A model generated the notes under the pieces. It did no database searches, was not told the DNA's origin, and saw nothing but the letters and a program-made list of their open reading frames with translations. Both the position numbers and the translations under genes were made by a program. This document shows positions 10,655 to 21,989 of a DNA stretch of 64,000 bases, in pieces (position 1 is the stretch's first letter; each line of letters begins with the position of its first letter). Where the stretch lies: the NCBI GenBank assembly GCA_028571685.1, contig CM053162.1, positions 72,342,351-72,406,350 of the forward strand, in the 5' to 3' direction. The stretch comes from Heterohyrax brucei. Lineage: Eukaryota > Chordata > Mammalia > Hyracoidea > Procaviidae.

Positions 10655-12045
10655 TCTACCACCTAGTTCACTGTTGACTGACTGGAGTCTTAAAAGTTTG
10701 TTCATGGTTGTTCATGGTACAGTTGTCCCTATTAGTCTAGAACAAAAGGGGAATCACAACAAAGAAGAAAGTGGAAAGCATGTTTGTCACCACAAACGAT
10801 GGCCTCCCAGGCTAAAGGACCAGAACCAGATAGTTGCCAGCCACTATTACTGAGCGTTTTGACCCAAGATTCTATAGCGAAGTCCTAATTCGGGAGTAAA
10901 ACTTAAAACTCTCACGGAATTCAGACTTTCTCAAGCCATTGATGCTGGATGATGCTCAGAAATTATTGTCTCAAGGGAATGTTTAAACCTTAAACTGAAA
11001 GTACCCTCCTGAAGCTATAAAACAAGCATGACGTGAGACCCTGTCTAGCGTCAGGGGGACGAGAGAGGATCACGGCAACACCAGCCCAGGACGATATCCA
11101 CGAGGGGGAGGCCAGATGCACCTCCGCCATCCAACCTGGCTGCCGCTCCTGACCCCAGACCACCCCCCCCCAGCATTCTCATTTCTCTGCTGTCATGGCC
11201 CCACAGAACTCAGAGACCACACTCATGGTGACGGGGCCTGGCTCAGGTGACCCTGAGCGCTGGCTCAGGGTCAAGGTGAATCTGACAGGAACCCCTCCAC
11301 GAACAGTCCTGCAATCAGGACAGCTTCTTCTGGGCAGAGCTGATTCAACAGGAGCGGGTATTTGGTTCTGAAATGTGAGGTAAACTCCTTATTGAAGTAA
11401 ATGAGAGAAGTGTCATTTGCTCTGTGGGTTTCAAGAAGAAATGGCATTTTCCAAGTTAATATAAACAGATTGGACCTTGACCTGCCTAGAGTTACCCTGA
11501 ATTCCCAAGACACCAGGCCTGCAGTGATGGCACTGGAGCTGGTATGGACAGTGACCTCTCTCTGTCCCCTCACCGCGCCGCAGCCACACAGCCCCTCAGT
11601 GCACACTGTCACGTCCTCGGGGCCCCTTCCTCCTTCTTGCCCTGTCCCCCTCCAGACTGAGCTAGAACCCCAGGGCTGTACACAGTGAGATGTGTGTGAA
11701 GGATTAACGCATCAACTTTTTAAAATGTTTCTCCATTTATAATGGCGTTCCTAGAGTCGGTGTCACCCAGTGCAGTCACTCGTGGTGTTACCCTGTGTGC
11801 TAATTACCGTGATATTGTAGCTGGAACACCAGAAAGGTTGACATCAGCACTGGCATCAACAGAAACAACACTGAGTGACTATAACGTGTTCAGACAGAAA
11901 TGCTGTATTGGAAGCATCACTGGCCTTGGATCACAGTGACAGCTGTGACTGGAGGGCAGCAGAAGGTTCAAGAAGTGAAACACAATCGCAGCTGAGCCAT
12001 GTAAGTGTGCTGATCCGTATCAGCTGGGCTGCCACGTGCTTTGGA
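10655..12045 (+). repeat. Inverted duplication, left arm (partner 25,150-26,600)
   Basis: The reverse complement of this block matches 25,150-26,600. Examples are the plus-strand TGCCTAGAGTTACCCTGAATTC near 11,487 against its complement near 25,735, the segment around GAGCTGGTATGGACAGTGAC against 25,690, and TTCTTCTGGGCAGAGCTGATTC against the complement near 25,895. The outer part overlaps an interspersed repeat (10,660-10,860). The inner end runs to about 12,045, where NAT8-like sequence starts. Short open frames in it are not conserved between arms in a way that suggests a protein. Confidence 0.8.
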
Positions 12046-12345
12046 GGATCCAAGAGGGTGCTCCAGTTTGCCCAGGACCAGGGCTACAGTAGGCCATTCT
12101 CACCATGGCGAGGGGCAGTGTTCTGCCACCGGCCTGTATCACAGCCTTGGTTCCTGTACAGGTGCGTGAGTTCTTGTCTAGGAGCTGTAAGATAGTGGCT
12201 GTTAAATCAATTCATCTATCAATCCGCCTTCCCTCTGCTCCAGTCTCGGAGTCACCCAGCAGAGAGGGACTCTGGGATCTGTCTCCTTGTGTATTCGTCA
12301 GGAGAAGATGGCCTGTGCTGTAACAAGCCAGCCCGGAGTCTCTGT
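12046..12345 (+). pseudogene. NAT8: NAT8-like pseudogene fragment (3' part of coding exon and 3' UTR)
   Basis: This aligns with about 31,830-32,115 of the intact NAT8 exon. It begins near the sequence encoding LQFA(R/Q)DQGYS (12,060-12,095), followed by ATCACAGCCTTGGTTCC in place of ATCAGAGTCTCGGCTTCC, then a 'gagtcacc..cagcagag' match to the C-terminal codons, and in the 3' UTR GCTGTAACAAGCC. The acetyl-CoA-binding motif, the hydrophobic segment and the first roughly 158 codons are absent. Insertions and deletions shift the frame after the first dozen codons. Upstream sequence is not NAT8 but the inverted duplication arm, so the break is probably a rearrangement junction rather than retrotransposition. 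No function is expected. Confidence 0.82.
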
Positions 12346-12394
12346 GCGGTGACTTTCCCGTCATCACGCCTTGCAGGGGGTGTTACACTGGCGT

Positions 12395-13065
12395 GGGGGC
12401 GCTGCTCCGCTCAGTCTCTTGTGTTGCCAGTTTGGTTCATCTGTTGCTGCTGTTCAGTGCCGTCAAGGGGGCTCCTACTCGCAGTGACCCCACGTACGAC
12501 GGAGCAAAACACTGTGTGGTTCTGTGGCATTTTGACAGTTGTGTGTGTCAGTCCATTGTCACGTCGGTGTGTCAGCCCACCTGGTCGAGGGTTTTCCTTT
12601 TTACCGCTGACCCTCTCCTTCCTCAGGCGCCATCTCCTTCTCCGGGACCAGCCCCTCCTCACAGTATATCTGAAGGACATGTGACGAGTCTCCTCCACCC
12701 TTGCTTCTAAGGGGCAGGCTTCCTAGACAGGCGTGTCCTTCAGGCATCCTCGGTGTATCGGTGTTCCTCATCAACAGCAGAATTAAAAGGCAACCATTCT
12801 TCTTCCCATTGCCTCGCTCACTGCCCCACTCTCACGTGTGCGTGACGCGTGTGAACACACCACGGCTGAGTTGGGGTATCGCAGGCCTCCAAGGGGCGTC
12901 TTTGGTGCCAGCGGTGGGTGGTGGGTTGCTCTGATGCTGGAAGCTGTGTCACTGGTATTTCAGATCCCATCAGAGGCCCTCATGGTGGATAGCTTTCTTC
13001 AGAGTTTCCACACTAAGCCTGGAAAGAAGTAACTGGCCATCTACTTTTAAGAAAATTAGCCACTG
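12395..13065 (-). mobile_element. RTE remnant with inverted 5' segment
   Basis: 12,395-12,880 is antisense RTE 3' end (CAGTGCCGTCAAGG ... CTTGCTTCTAAGGGGCAGG ... ATTCTTCTTCCCATTGCC). 12,895-13,065 is sense-strand RTE 5' end (GATGCTGGAAGCTGTGTCACTGG ... CTTTTAAGAAAATTAGCCA), matching 27,030-27,170. Opposite orientation of 5' and 3' pieces with the middle missing is the outcome expected of twin priming with deletion. The same structure is at 32,290-32,905, so it predates the duplication. Confidence 0.78.
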
Positions 13066-16000
13066 AAAGTCTTATGTTACTAGTTTCATTCACCATAATG
13101 TCTTCCAGATGACTCCACCTTATCAGGTGTTTCCCAGGATCATCATTGCTCTTTATCATTGTGTTGTATTCCACTACGTGAAGGTACCGTCGTTTCTTTA
13201 TCCATTCGTCTGTTAATTGGCACCTGGGTTGATTCTACTGTTTTGATGTTGTAGACAGTGCTGCAGTAAGCACTGGTGTACATATGTGTATTTGTGTGAC
13301 AGCCTTTATTTCTCTAAGATATATCACAAGCAGTGGGATTGCTGGGTCATATGGTGTTTCTATTTCTAACTTTTAAAGAAAGCACCAAATTGATTTCCAA
13401 AGGATGATACCATTTTACAGTCTCACAGTCTCTCCACAACCTCGCCAACATTTATTGTTTTGTGTTTTTTGGATTGATGCCAGCCTTGTTGGGGTGAAAT
13501 GTTATCACCTTGTAGTGTTGATTTGGGTCTCTAATGCCTAGCGATTATCAGTGTTTATGCAGGTATCTGTTAACTGCCTGGGTGTCTTCTTTGCTGAAGT
13601 GCCTTTTCATATTCTTTGCCCATTTTTTAACTGGGTTATATGTCTTTTCCTTGTGGAGGTTTCGTAGTATCTTGCAGATTATGGAGATTAGGTGCTGATT
13701 AAATTCTTAGATGCCAAAAATTCTTTCCCAGCTTTTAGGTAGTATTTTTAATCTTCCGGTAAGATATTTGGATGAGCATAAATGCTTGATTTTTAGATGT
13801 TCCCATTTCTATTTTCTCTTCTGGTGTTTGTGCACTGTTAGTAATGTGTTGTAGCTTGTTTATGCCATGTATTAGAACTCCCAGAATTGTACCAATTTTT
13901 TCTTCTATGATCTTTATCATTTTAGATTTTATATATAGGTCTTCGATCCATTTTGAGTTAGTTTTTCTGGATAGTGTGAAATGGGGGTCTTGTTTCATCT
14001 TTTTGCAGATGGATATCCAGTTTTGCTAACACCATTTGTAGAAGAGATTATTCTTTTCCCAGTTCGCAGATGTTGGGCCTTGTCAAATATCAGTGGCTCA
14101 GAGGTCAATGGTGTTATATCTGGATTCTCTTTTCTGTCCCATCAGTCCATGTATCTGTTTTGGTACCAGCACCACACTGTTCTGACTACCATGGCAGTGT
14201 TATAGTTTCTAAAGTCATGTAATGTGAGGAATCTCAGTTTGTTCTTCTTCCTCAGTAATGCCTTACTTACTTGGGTCTTCTTCCCTTTGCATGTAAAGTT
14301 GATTATTTGTTTCTCTATCTCATTAAAAATGACTTTGGAAGTTGCATTGGGATTGCATTGTATCTGTAGGTGGCTTTGGGAAGAATAGACATTCTCATGA
14401 CGTTAAGTCTTCATTTCCATGAGAAGGGTAGGTTTCTTCACTTGCTTAAGTCTTTTTTGGTTTCTCCCCACAGTCTTGTAATTTTCTTTGTATGCATCTC
14501 TTTCATGGTTAGATTTATTCCTAGATATCTGATCTTCCTGGGGGCTATTATAAATGGTAATGCTTTGGTGATTTCCTCTTTGATGGTCTCTTTGTTGGTG
14601 TAAAGGAATCTCATTGATTTATTTAGGTTTATCTTGTATCCTGATAGTTTGCTGAACTCATCAATTAGTTCCAGTAAGTTTTTTTGTTTGTTTGTTTTGT
14701 TTTTATTGTGGATATTTTTGGGTTTTCTGGGTATAAAATCATATCATCTGTGAATAGAGATACTTTGACTTCTTCCCTACCAATTGGGATGCCTTTCATC
14801 TCTTTATCTTGTCTGATTACTCTGGCTAGAACTTCCAGCACAACATTGAATAAAAGTGGAGACATTGGGCATCGTTGTCTGGTTCCATTACTCAAAGGGA
14901 ATGGTTTCAGTCTGTCTCCATTTTGGATGATGCTGACTGTTGGCTTGGCGTAGATGCCCCATGCGGAGGAATTTCTCTTCTATTCCTATTCTCCTGAGAG
15001 TGTTCAAAGAATGTGTTTTGGACTTTGTCAAATGCCTTCTCTGCACCAATTGATAAACTGAAGTGATTTTTGTCTTATTTATGTGGTTGACTGATCATTT
15101 TTCTAATGTTGATCCATCCCTGCATCTCTTGTATGAATCTGACTTGGTTATGATGAATTATCTTTTGATTGAATTCCCTTGGCTAGAATTTTGTTGAGGA
15201 TTTTTGCATCTAAGTTCATGAGAGATATTGGTCTGTAATTTTCCTTTTTGTGCTATCTTCACCTGGTTTTGGTACAAGGTCATGCTGGTTTCGTAGAATG
15301 AATCTGGGAATATTTCATCCTCTTATATGATGTGAAATACCTGCAGTAAAAGTGATGTTAATGCTTCTCTAAAAGTCTGGTAGAATTCTCCAGTGAAGCC
15401 ATCTGGGCCAGGAGTTCTTTTGATTGAGAATTTTTTAATGACTTTTTCAATCTCTTCTTTTGTGATAGGTTTACTAAGTTGTTCTATTTCTGTTTGTGTT
15501 ATTTTGGTAGGTAGTGTGTTTGTACAGATCTGTACATTTCCTCTAGCTTTTCAAATTTATTAGAGTACAATTTTTCATAGTATTCTGATTCTTCTCATGC
15601 CAGCTGGGTCTGTTGTGATATCGCCTATCTTGTTTCTTATTTGTGTTATTTGCTTCCTCTCCTGTTTTTCTTTTGTCAGTTTGGCCAATGTTTTATTAAT
15701 TTTGTTAACCTTTTCAAAAATACAGCTTTTGGTTTTGCTAACTCTTTCAACTGTTTTCCTATTCTCTAATTTATTTAGTTATATTCTAATTTCTGTGATC
15801 TGTTTTCTTCTGGGTCTCGAGGGTTCCTTTGTTGCTCTCCTTCCACTTGTTTGAATTGTGGAGTTAATTCCTTGATTTGGGCCCTTTTTTCTTTTTGGAT
15901 GTGTGCATTTATTGAGATAAACTGACCTCTGAGAAGTGCTTTTGCTGTGTCCCATAGGTTCTGGTCGGATGTATTTTCACTCTCATTTGATTCGATCTTT

Positions 16001-16860
16001 GATTTCAGCTATAGCCCAGTCATTTTTTAGCAAACGGTTGTTCCACATGTTTGATTTATTTGCCACCATTATTTTTTCACGGATTTCTACTTTCACGGCT
16101 TTGTGGTCTGAAAAGATGCTTTGCAACAATTCAGTACTTTAAATTTTGTTAAGGATTGTTTTGTGGCCTAAAATGTAGTCAGTTCTGAAGAACGTTCTAT
16201 GTACATTGGGGAAAAAAAGTATACTTGTCTGCTGTTGTTCTGTATATCTCTATATACAAGCTGATTGATTGTGGCATTTAGATCATCTGTGCCGTCTCTT
16301 ACCCTTTTCTAGATTGTTCTGTCCTACACTGAGAGTGGAGTGTTGAATTCTCCTACTATTATTGTGGAGCTGTCTGTTTTTCTTTTCAATGCAGATAGTG
16401 TTTATTATACGTATCTTGGAGCCTAGTCTTTGGGTGTGTAGATATTTCATATGATTATGTCCTCCTGAAGTATTCAGCCTTTAACCATACATAATGTTCT
16501 GTTGTGTGTTCTGGTCTTGGGTTATTAACTAATGTTACTGGTTTTCTAACCAAAGAACTCCGTTTATTATTTCTTATAGGATTAGCTTGGTTTTTGCAAA
16601 GTGTATTTTTCCTGAAGTCTGTTTTATCAGAGATTAATATTGGCACTCTTACTCCTTTTTGAATGTTGTTAAACTGATACTTTTTTTCATCCTCTGAGTT
16701 GTAGTTTGTTAGTGTCTTTGAGTCTAAGGTGTGTCACCTGTAGTTGGCATATAGATGGGTCTTTTTTTTAATCCAATCTGTCAGTCTCCTGTCTTTTTAC
16801 TGGTATATTTAGTTCATTTACATTCAGTGTGATTGTTGACAGGTATGAGATTAGTGCTGC
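13066..16860 (-). mobile_element. L1 LINE, ORF2 part (antisense), inactive
   Basis: Minus-strand L1. The C-terminal region of ORF2 is at 13,735-13,998 (contains WIEDLYIKSKMIK). The RT core is at 14,665-14,895, with FTDDM at the position of the usual catalytic FADD motif and [14 protein letters not shown] upstream. The endonuclease region is at about 15,500-16,860. The whole stretch shows the T-rich antisense text of L1 ORF2 but no long open frame; stops and frameshifts are frequent. The element continues at 17,205 after an unrelated segment. Confidence 0.9.
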
Positions 16861-17204
16861 TGTTACTGGACAAAACTCCAAGTGATCAAAAGAATTATTT
16901 ATGTGCACTAGCAGACACAGGGAACAGGGAGCTATCTCTCCATCAAGAACCTGTCCAAAAGTCATCAGGTGGGATTGGTCATATATGATGGACTGAGGTT
17001 ACATGGAAATGTAAATGTGGGTATTGGTGCCAGTTCCTGAGAAACAATGTGATTGATTAGGGGTGAAGACAGGGATCAATTTAGGGGAACTTTAGGGATC
17101 CTTTGACGATACGCATCAAGATCAGGCATCTAGACTGCTTCTGTTGTCATCTGAAGCTGGGGGGCATCCCAAATGGCACCTGGGTCTTCCATCTGTTTTG
17201 ATGG
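16861..17204. other. Unassigned segment between two L1 parts
   Basis: About 340 bp that does not read as L1 and has no gene. It begins near ACTGGACAAAACTCCAAG and ends at a T-rich run (TTTTTTTTTAAAAGC). It could be a small insertion in the L1 or a junction between two L1 copies. I do not recognise a family. Confidence 0.45.
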
Positions 17205-19610
17205 TTTTTTTTTTAAAAGCTATGAAAACTGCAAAGACATTATTTCCATAGCCCCGTCAGTTAATGTGTGACTTCTTGCCACGGCCAGGAACTTTTAAGA
17301 AAGGAGAAAAGACAAGTCAATTTAACACTGAGAGTTAAATTTTTGCTTCCTATTTTAACCTGCCTTTTAAAATCAGGATGTCTAAAAGTTCCTTCCTGTT
17401 TCACTGCTATTTTGATGTCTTTGGGTGGTGGGGTGGTAGACAATTACTTTGTTCCATTGTATTTTTTGTGTAGAATCTTTTTTCTTTATGTGTTTCATTT
17501 TTGTGTTTTTTAATGTTGCTGGTTTTGTATTTGCTGAGAGTTCATGTGTTTCTTGTTCTTTATTTTGATGTATAGTATTGAGGTTTTCCTTTCTGGTTAC
17601 CTTAATTTTTACCCTTTTTTTTCTAAATTTAAACCAGTCTTTAAGTGCTTTATGTTGCCTTGCCTTCCTCTCCAGATGGAAGATATACGATTACAGTTTC
17701 TCTTGGGCCTCTCTTTTGTATTATAATGTTTACAAAATGGCATCTCTGTTTCCTTTTTCTCCTAGTTTTGCCTGTGATTTTTAATTTGTGACTCCTGATT
17801 TGGACTGATACCTAGTTGTTCTGTTGTGTGTTCTGGTCTTGGGTTATTAACTGATGTTATTGGTTTTCTAACCAAAGAACTCCCTTTATTATTTCTTGTA
17901 GGATTAGCGTAGTTTTTGCAAAGTCCGTAAATTTGTGTACTTCTGTAAATGTACTAATTTCACCAACACATTTAAGAGACAATTTTGCTAGGTATGTAAT
18001 TCTTGGCTGGCAATTATTTTCCATCAAGCGTTTGTATCCGTCATCCCATTCCATTCTGGCCTTCACAATTTCTGCTGAGACTTCTGCACTCTGTTGCACA
18101 GATTTTCCTGTGTAGACTAATTTTTGTTTATTTCTAGTGACTTTTAAAAGTGTCTCCTTATCTTTACTTCTGGCAAGTTCGATTATAATGTGCCTTGGTG
18201 TATTTCTTTTAGCATCTATCTTGTGTGTAGTTTGATGAACTTCTTGGATAGATATCTTCTCATCTTTCATGATATCAGGGACATTTTCTATCAGCAAATT
18301 CTTGAAAATTCTGTCTATATTTTCTGTAAGTCACTGTCTTACCCCCTACTCACATTCTGGTACTTCAATCACTTGTAGATTATTTCTCTTCATAGAGTCC
18401 CACATGTTTGTGCTTTTTGGTTATTTTAAATTCTTTTATCTGATTTTCCTCAAATAAGTTGATGTCATGTGCTTTATCTTCAGTCTCACTAATTTTCCCT
18501 TCCATTGCTTCATTTCTCCTCCTTTAACTTTCTATTGAATGGTTTAAGTCTTTAATTTCATTATTAACTTTCTGAATTTCTAATTCTTGCCATTCAATGT
18601 TTTCTTGCCACTTGTTCCAGTTGGCATTACATCTGCTGCATTTTGTCTCATCTTCTTCATGTCTCAAAGAGTTCTAAATACTAATCTTTGTGTTCTACTT
18701 CTGATAATTCCATGGACCTCTCTTGCTCTGGAAAATTTGATCCTTTTGGGGGGTGAGAGGCTTTCTAAAAAGATCATGGTCTGCCCCTTTGAGTGCTTTG
18801 ATGTAGACTGCTGTTTCTGAGCCATCACTATATTGTAGCTATTTATATTGTTTGCCTACTGTCTTCTAGCTTCTTATTTTAAAATGTATCATTTAATTTT
18901 CTTATGTGGATTTATCTCATGTGCTCTGGTGGTCAATTTCCAGCTGTGTGGTGCAGGTTCTCACCTACTGTCCTTGACAGGTAGGGGTGATAAGTATAGG
19001 CACAGGGGTTTGGCTACAGTCACTGAGAAAGTCTCAGGGTTAAAAGCCATCCTTGAGTGTCTATGAAGTTGGTGTATCCCCTTATATCTGAACCTAGGTT
19101 AAGGAACTCACTCTGTCCTAATTAGCCTGCTCAGGGCAGTTGGCAAATTTTTTTTCTTCTTACCCTCTTCCCTGAGTTTGCTGTTTCCCCCTCGGAGTCT
19201 TAGAGATTGGCTCAGAATAGGCTTAAGGACTTTTACTTCTGGCTCAGTTAAGGGCATCAGATTCCAGAGCCAGGTGCTGTGTGGAGAAGGGTGAGGAAGA
19301 ATGGTTCAGGGCTCCCTTGAGGAGTCTCACTTCTGGTTCAGCGGGCTCTATCACTGCGCACAGTTCATAGAAGAAAGAGGTCAACACTGGGAGAACAGAG
19401 ACAGGCCCATGTAAAAGGAAAGACTGAGGTCTGCGTGTGTAGTTTACACACAACAACTCAGGTTTCAGCACTCTGGTTCTGTCACTCACTGGCTCTGGAG
19501 GAACCAGTGTACTCTCTCGACAGTCGCCTCTATGTTGCACCCACTGCATGGTGGCCAGGGCCCACCCAGCCACTCAGGTCCATGGAATCCTATGTATCCA
19601 GTGCTATTTT
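17205..19610 (-). mobile_element. L1 LINE, ORF1 and 5' UTR part (antisense)
   Basis: The longest open piece is 17,857-18,297 on the minus strand (146 codons). It reads as the C-terminal half of L1 ORF1, an RNA-binding chaperone: it contains NVPDIMKDEKI, KRNTPRHIIIELA and KDKETLLKVTRNK, typical of the RRM and C-terminal domains. Upstream on the minus strand (18,300-18,800) is the A/G-rich coiled-coil coding region, then the 5' UTR to about 19,610. A 107-bp segment (17,818-17,924) is repeated at 16,496-16,602 in the ORF2 part. Confidence 0.85.
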
Positions 19611-19614
19611 CCTT

Positions 19615-20205
19615 TCAGGACAATCTTGAAATGTTCTTTTTGACTGTGAATGTGACACCATTCCTCTTCAGTTTATCATTCCTGGCATATAGACCCTATG
19701 AGTCAAAATGGCTGGTACCAGTCCATTTTAGGTCACCGATGGCTAGGATATTGAATTTAAGCATTTCATTTCATTTTTGAGGACTTTCAAATTTTTCTAG
19801 ATTTATACCTCATGCCTTCCATGTTCTGATTATTAAGGGATGTTAGCAGCTGTTTCTTCTCATTCTGAGTTGTGTCACATCATGAAATGGAGGTTCCAAA
19901 AGCTTGACTGTATTCACGTCGTTAAGGTTGACTCTGCTTGGAAGTGCCAGCTTCTCCCCAGTCATGTTTTGAGTGTCCCCCACCTGAGAGGTTCACATTC
20001 CTACACTGTATTAGGCAATGTTCCACTGCTAGGCATAGGGCTTTCAATGGCCAATCTTTAGAAGTAGATCTCCAGATCCTTCTTCCTAGTCTCTTAGTCT
20101 GGAAGTTCTGCTTAACCTGTGCACCATGTGAAATACTGGTGGCATAGTGTCTAGTGCCACAGCAACACCCAAGCCATGACAGGAGGACAAACTGAGAGAT
20201 GAGGA
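19615..20205 (-). mobile_element. RTE 5'-region fragment
   Basis: Antisense RTE covering its 5' end and start of ORF2. TCTTGAAATGTTCTTTTTGA, ATTCCTCTTCAGTTTATCATTCC and GCTAGGATATTGAATTTAAGC match 53,270-53,420. The part from 20,040 (CCTTCTTCCTAGTCTC ... ATACTGGTGGCATAG) matches the complement of 27,030-27,150. The frame is broken. Confidence 0.85.
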
Positions 20206-20289
20206 AGAGTGATGCATAAAAATACTAATGCTGACTACCTGAGGATGCTGGTGCTTTTCAAGGTCTTCATATTTTCTACGCTGCCTGAA

Positions 20290-20482
20290 CTCTTTATGTT
20301 TAGTGGTCTCATTTCTGTGGTCGATTCTGATGCATTGCAATGCTATAGGGCAGGGTTGAACTGCTGCATAAGATTTCCAAGCTAACTGCCACATCTTTCT
20401 TCTATGGAAAGGCTAGTTGGTTCCAAGTGGTGACCTTTTGGCTAACAGCAGAGTGCTTGACCACTGTGAAACCTGGTCTCCT
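20290..20482 (-). repeat. AfroSINE (long variant)
   Basis: Antisense SINE. It carries GATTTCCAAGCTAACTGCC, CTTTCTTCTATGGAAAGGCTAG, then the antisense tRNA-like head GACCTTTTGGCTAACAGCAGAG and CTTGACCACTGTG. The extra middle segment marks a longer family variant. Confidence 0.7.
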
Positions 20483-21169
20483 TTCTTTTTACCTTTACTA
20501 TCAATAAAAGAACTAAAGATACACATCATTTTGGCAAACATTTGTGACAGTAGAGAAAAGTGAACGATGTCATGTGGTGGAAGCATCAGCAGAGGTGATC
20601 GGCTTTGGCTTTCCCAAACCACAACAGGAAGAGACAGATGCATGGCTCTAGCTGAGTGCTAGCAGCCAAGAAAAAAAGAAGAAATTAAATATAAGAGAGT
20701 GAGAAACTAGGTAAATGGATTTTGGGAAATATGACAGCACAGAGACAGGACTCAGACAAAAACAGATAAAAGGAAGCAAATAGTAAAGCATCTTCAGAAC
20801 CTGGGAAAAGGTCCAACTTGAGCTGCAGCCTCCCAGAAGGGTGGAGGAGCCTCTAACAACTGGGACCAAATGGAAGACACCATCACACAAAGGACCACAC
20901 TGAAGAGTGAAAGGGGAGCCAGTTATGTCCAGACTGTGCCACCGGCATCCCACTGTGTGACAGAAGAAACTCATAAGTGATCCAGGAGGAAGAGGTAACT
21001 GTCCTACTTGGAGAGTGCACCCTGGTGAAAAAGAAATAGCACTTCTTCTGCATGAGCTAGAATCGAGACTTACTGTAGACCCTGGCTCCTTCCAACAGCA
21101 TGAAAACAAGCTAGAAAAGAATCCATCTTTAGCCAGAGGACAGTCTGTAAGGCAGTGTTACCCAACCAC
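20483..21169. other. Unassigned, possibly sense L1 5' UTR
   Basis: No gene is recognised. The purine-rich plus-strand text (AACCTGGGAAAAGG, GGACCACACTGAAGAGTG) and its place upstream of an apparent sense ORF1 start at 21,690 suggest L1 5' UTR. A minus-strand open frame at 20,648-21,109 (153 codons) resembles no protein I know and is probably chance. Confidence 0.35.
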
Positions 21170-21335
21170 GCACCAAAAGCAACTGCCATGGAGCCAATTT
21201 GAAGTCACAGTGACCCTGTAGGATGCAGGAGAACTGCCCCATAGAGTTCCCAAGGAGCAGCTGTATGGACTCAAACTGCTGACCATTTGGTTAGCAACCA
21301 AATGCTTATCACTGTGCTGTCAGGGGTTGAACCAC
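21170..21335 (-). repeat. AfroSINE
   Basis: Antisense copy with GTCACAGTGACCCTGTAGG, AACTGCCCCATAGAGTTCCC, CAAACTGCTGACCATTTGG and GTGCTGTCAGGGGTTG. Confidence 0.82.
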
Positions 21336-21464
21336 TAGACTGCTGAAAAATAATTGGTGTCGTAAATCTTGAAAATTGATCAGCAGTGCAGAAAGTTGAG
21401 CCAGTTAGAGAAAAAGATGCAGGAAATTATCATGGTTAAAATGACAGGAGAGACACATAACCCG

Positions 21465-21675
21465 CCACCCAGCCAGGTGCCATCTGTCTCTGGTTGATGG
21501 TGACCCATGGGTGTCAGAGTTTATATCTGTCCCATGGGTGTCTCAGGGGCTGGTTCATTGACAATTGACCACTGCCAAGCATTTCTTCCCCACCATCTCT
21601 GGGTGGACTTGAATCTTTGCTATTTCTGTTAGCAATTGAGCATATTAACTATCTGCACCGCCCAAGGACTCCAGA
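21465..21675 (-). repeat. AfroSINE (long variant)
   Basis: Antisense copy with GATGGTGACCCATGGGTGTC, CTCTGGGTGGACTTGAATC and GCACCGCCCAAGGACTCC. It inserted within probable L1 sequence. Confidence 0.75.
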
Positions 21676-21689
21676 CATACAGGAGAGAT

Positions 21690-21985
21690 CTAGTATTTGG
21701 ATAAACGATGCTGGCCTCCCTCCCCTCTCTTAAGACAGAAAACAGATAAAAAAGAAAAGAGTAATCAGGAAAATAGTGAAATAAAAAATTTGCTGAAATA
21801 AAAGTAAGTTTGAATATACAAGCAAAGAGAATTACATGGTTCTAGAAATACGTGAAGCAGAAACTGACAAAATTAAGGAAAAAAATTCAAAAATAATAGT
21901 TGAAGATGTCAAGACAGCATTTTCAATAATGAACAGAACCAGACAGAAGCTCAACAAAAACTGAAGACTTGAGATACCATAATGA
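21690..21985 (+). mobile_element. L1 fragment, ORF1 N-terminal region, sense
   Basis: A-rich plus-strand sequence encoding short K/E/N-rich pieces (for example around GAAGCAGAAACTGACAAAATTAAGG), as in the L1 ORF1 coiled coil. It ends where an antisense L1 begins at about 21,990, so two L1 segments lie head to head. Confidence 0.5.
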
Positions 21986-21989
21986 ACCA

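Noticed and set aside
13844..18820. Many hydrophobic plus-strand frames resembling membrane proteins
   Set aside because: They are antisense readings of A-rich L1 ORFs, which always give F/L/S-rich text.
20648..21109. 153-codon minus-strand open frame
   Set aside because: Hydrophobic and cysteine-rich by antisense reading of purine-rich, L1-like DNA; no domain.
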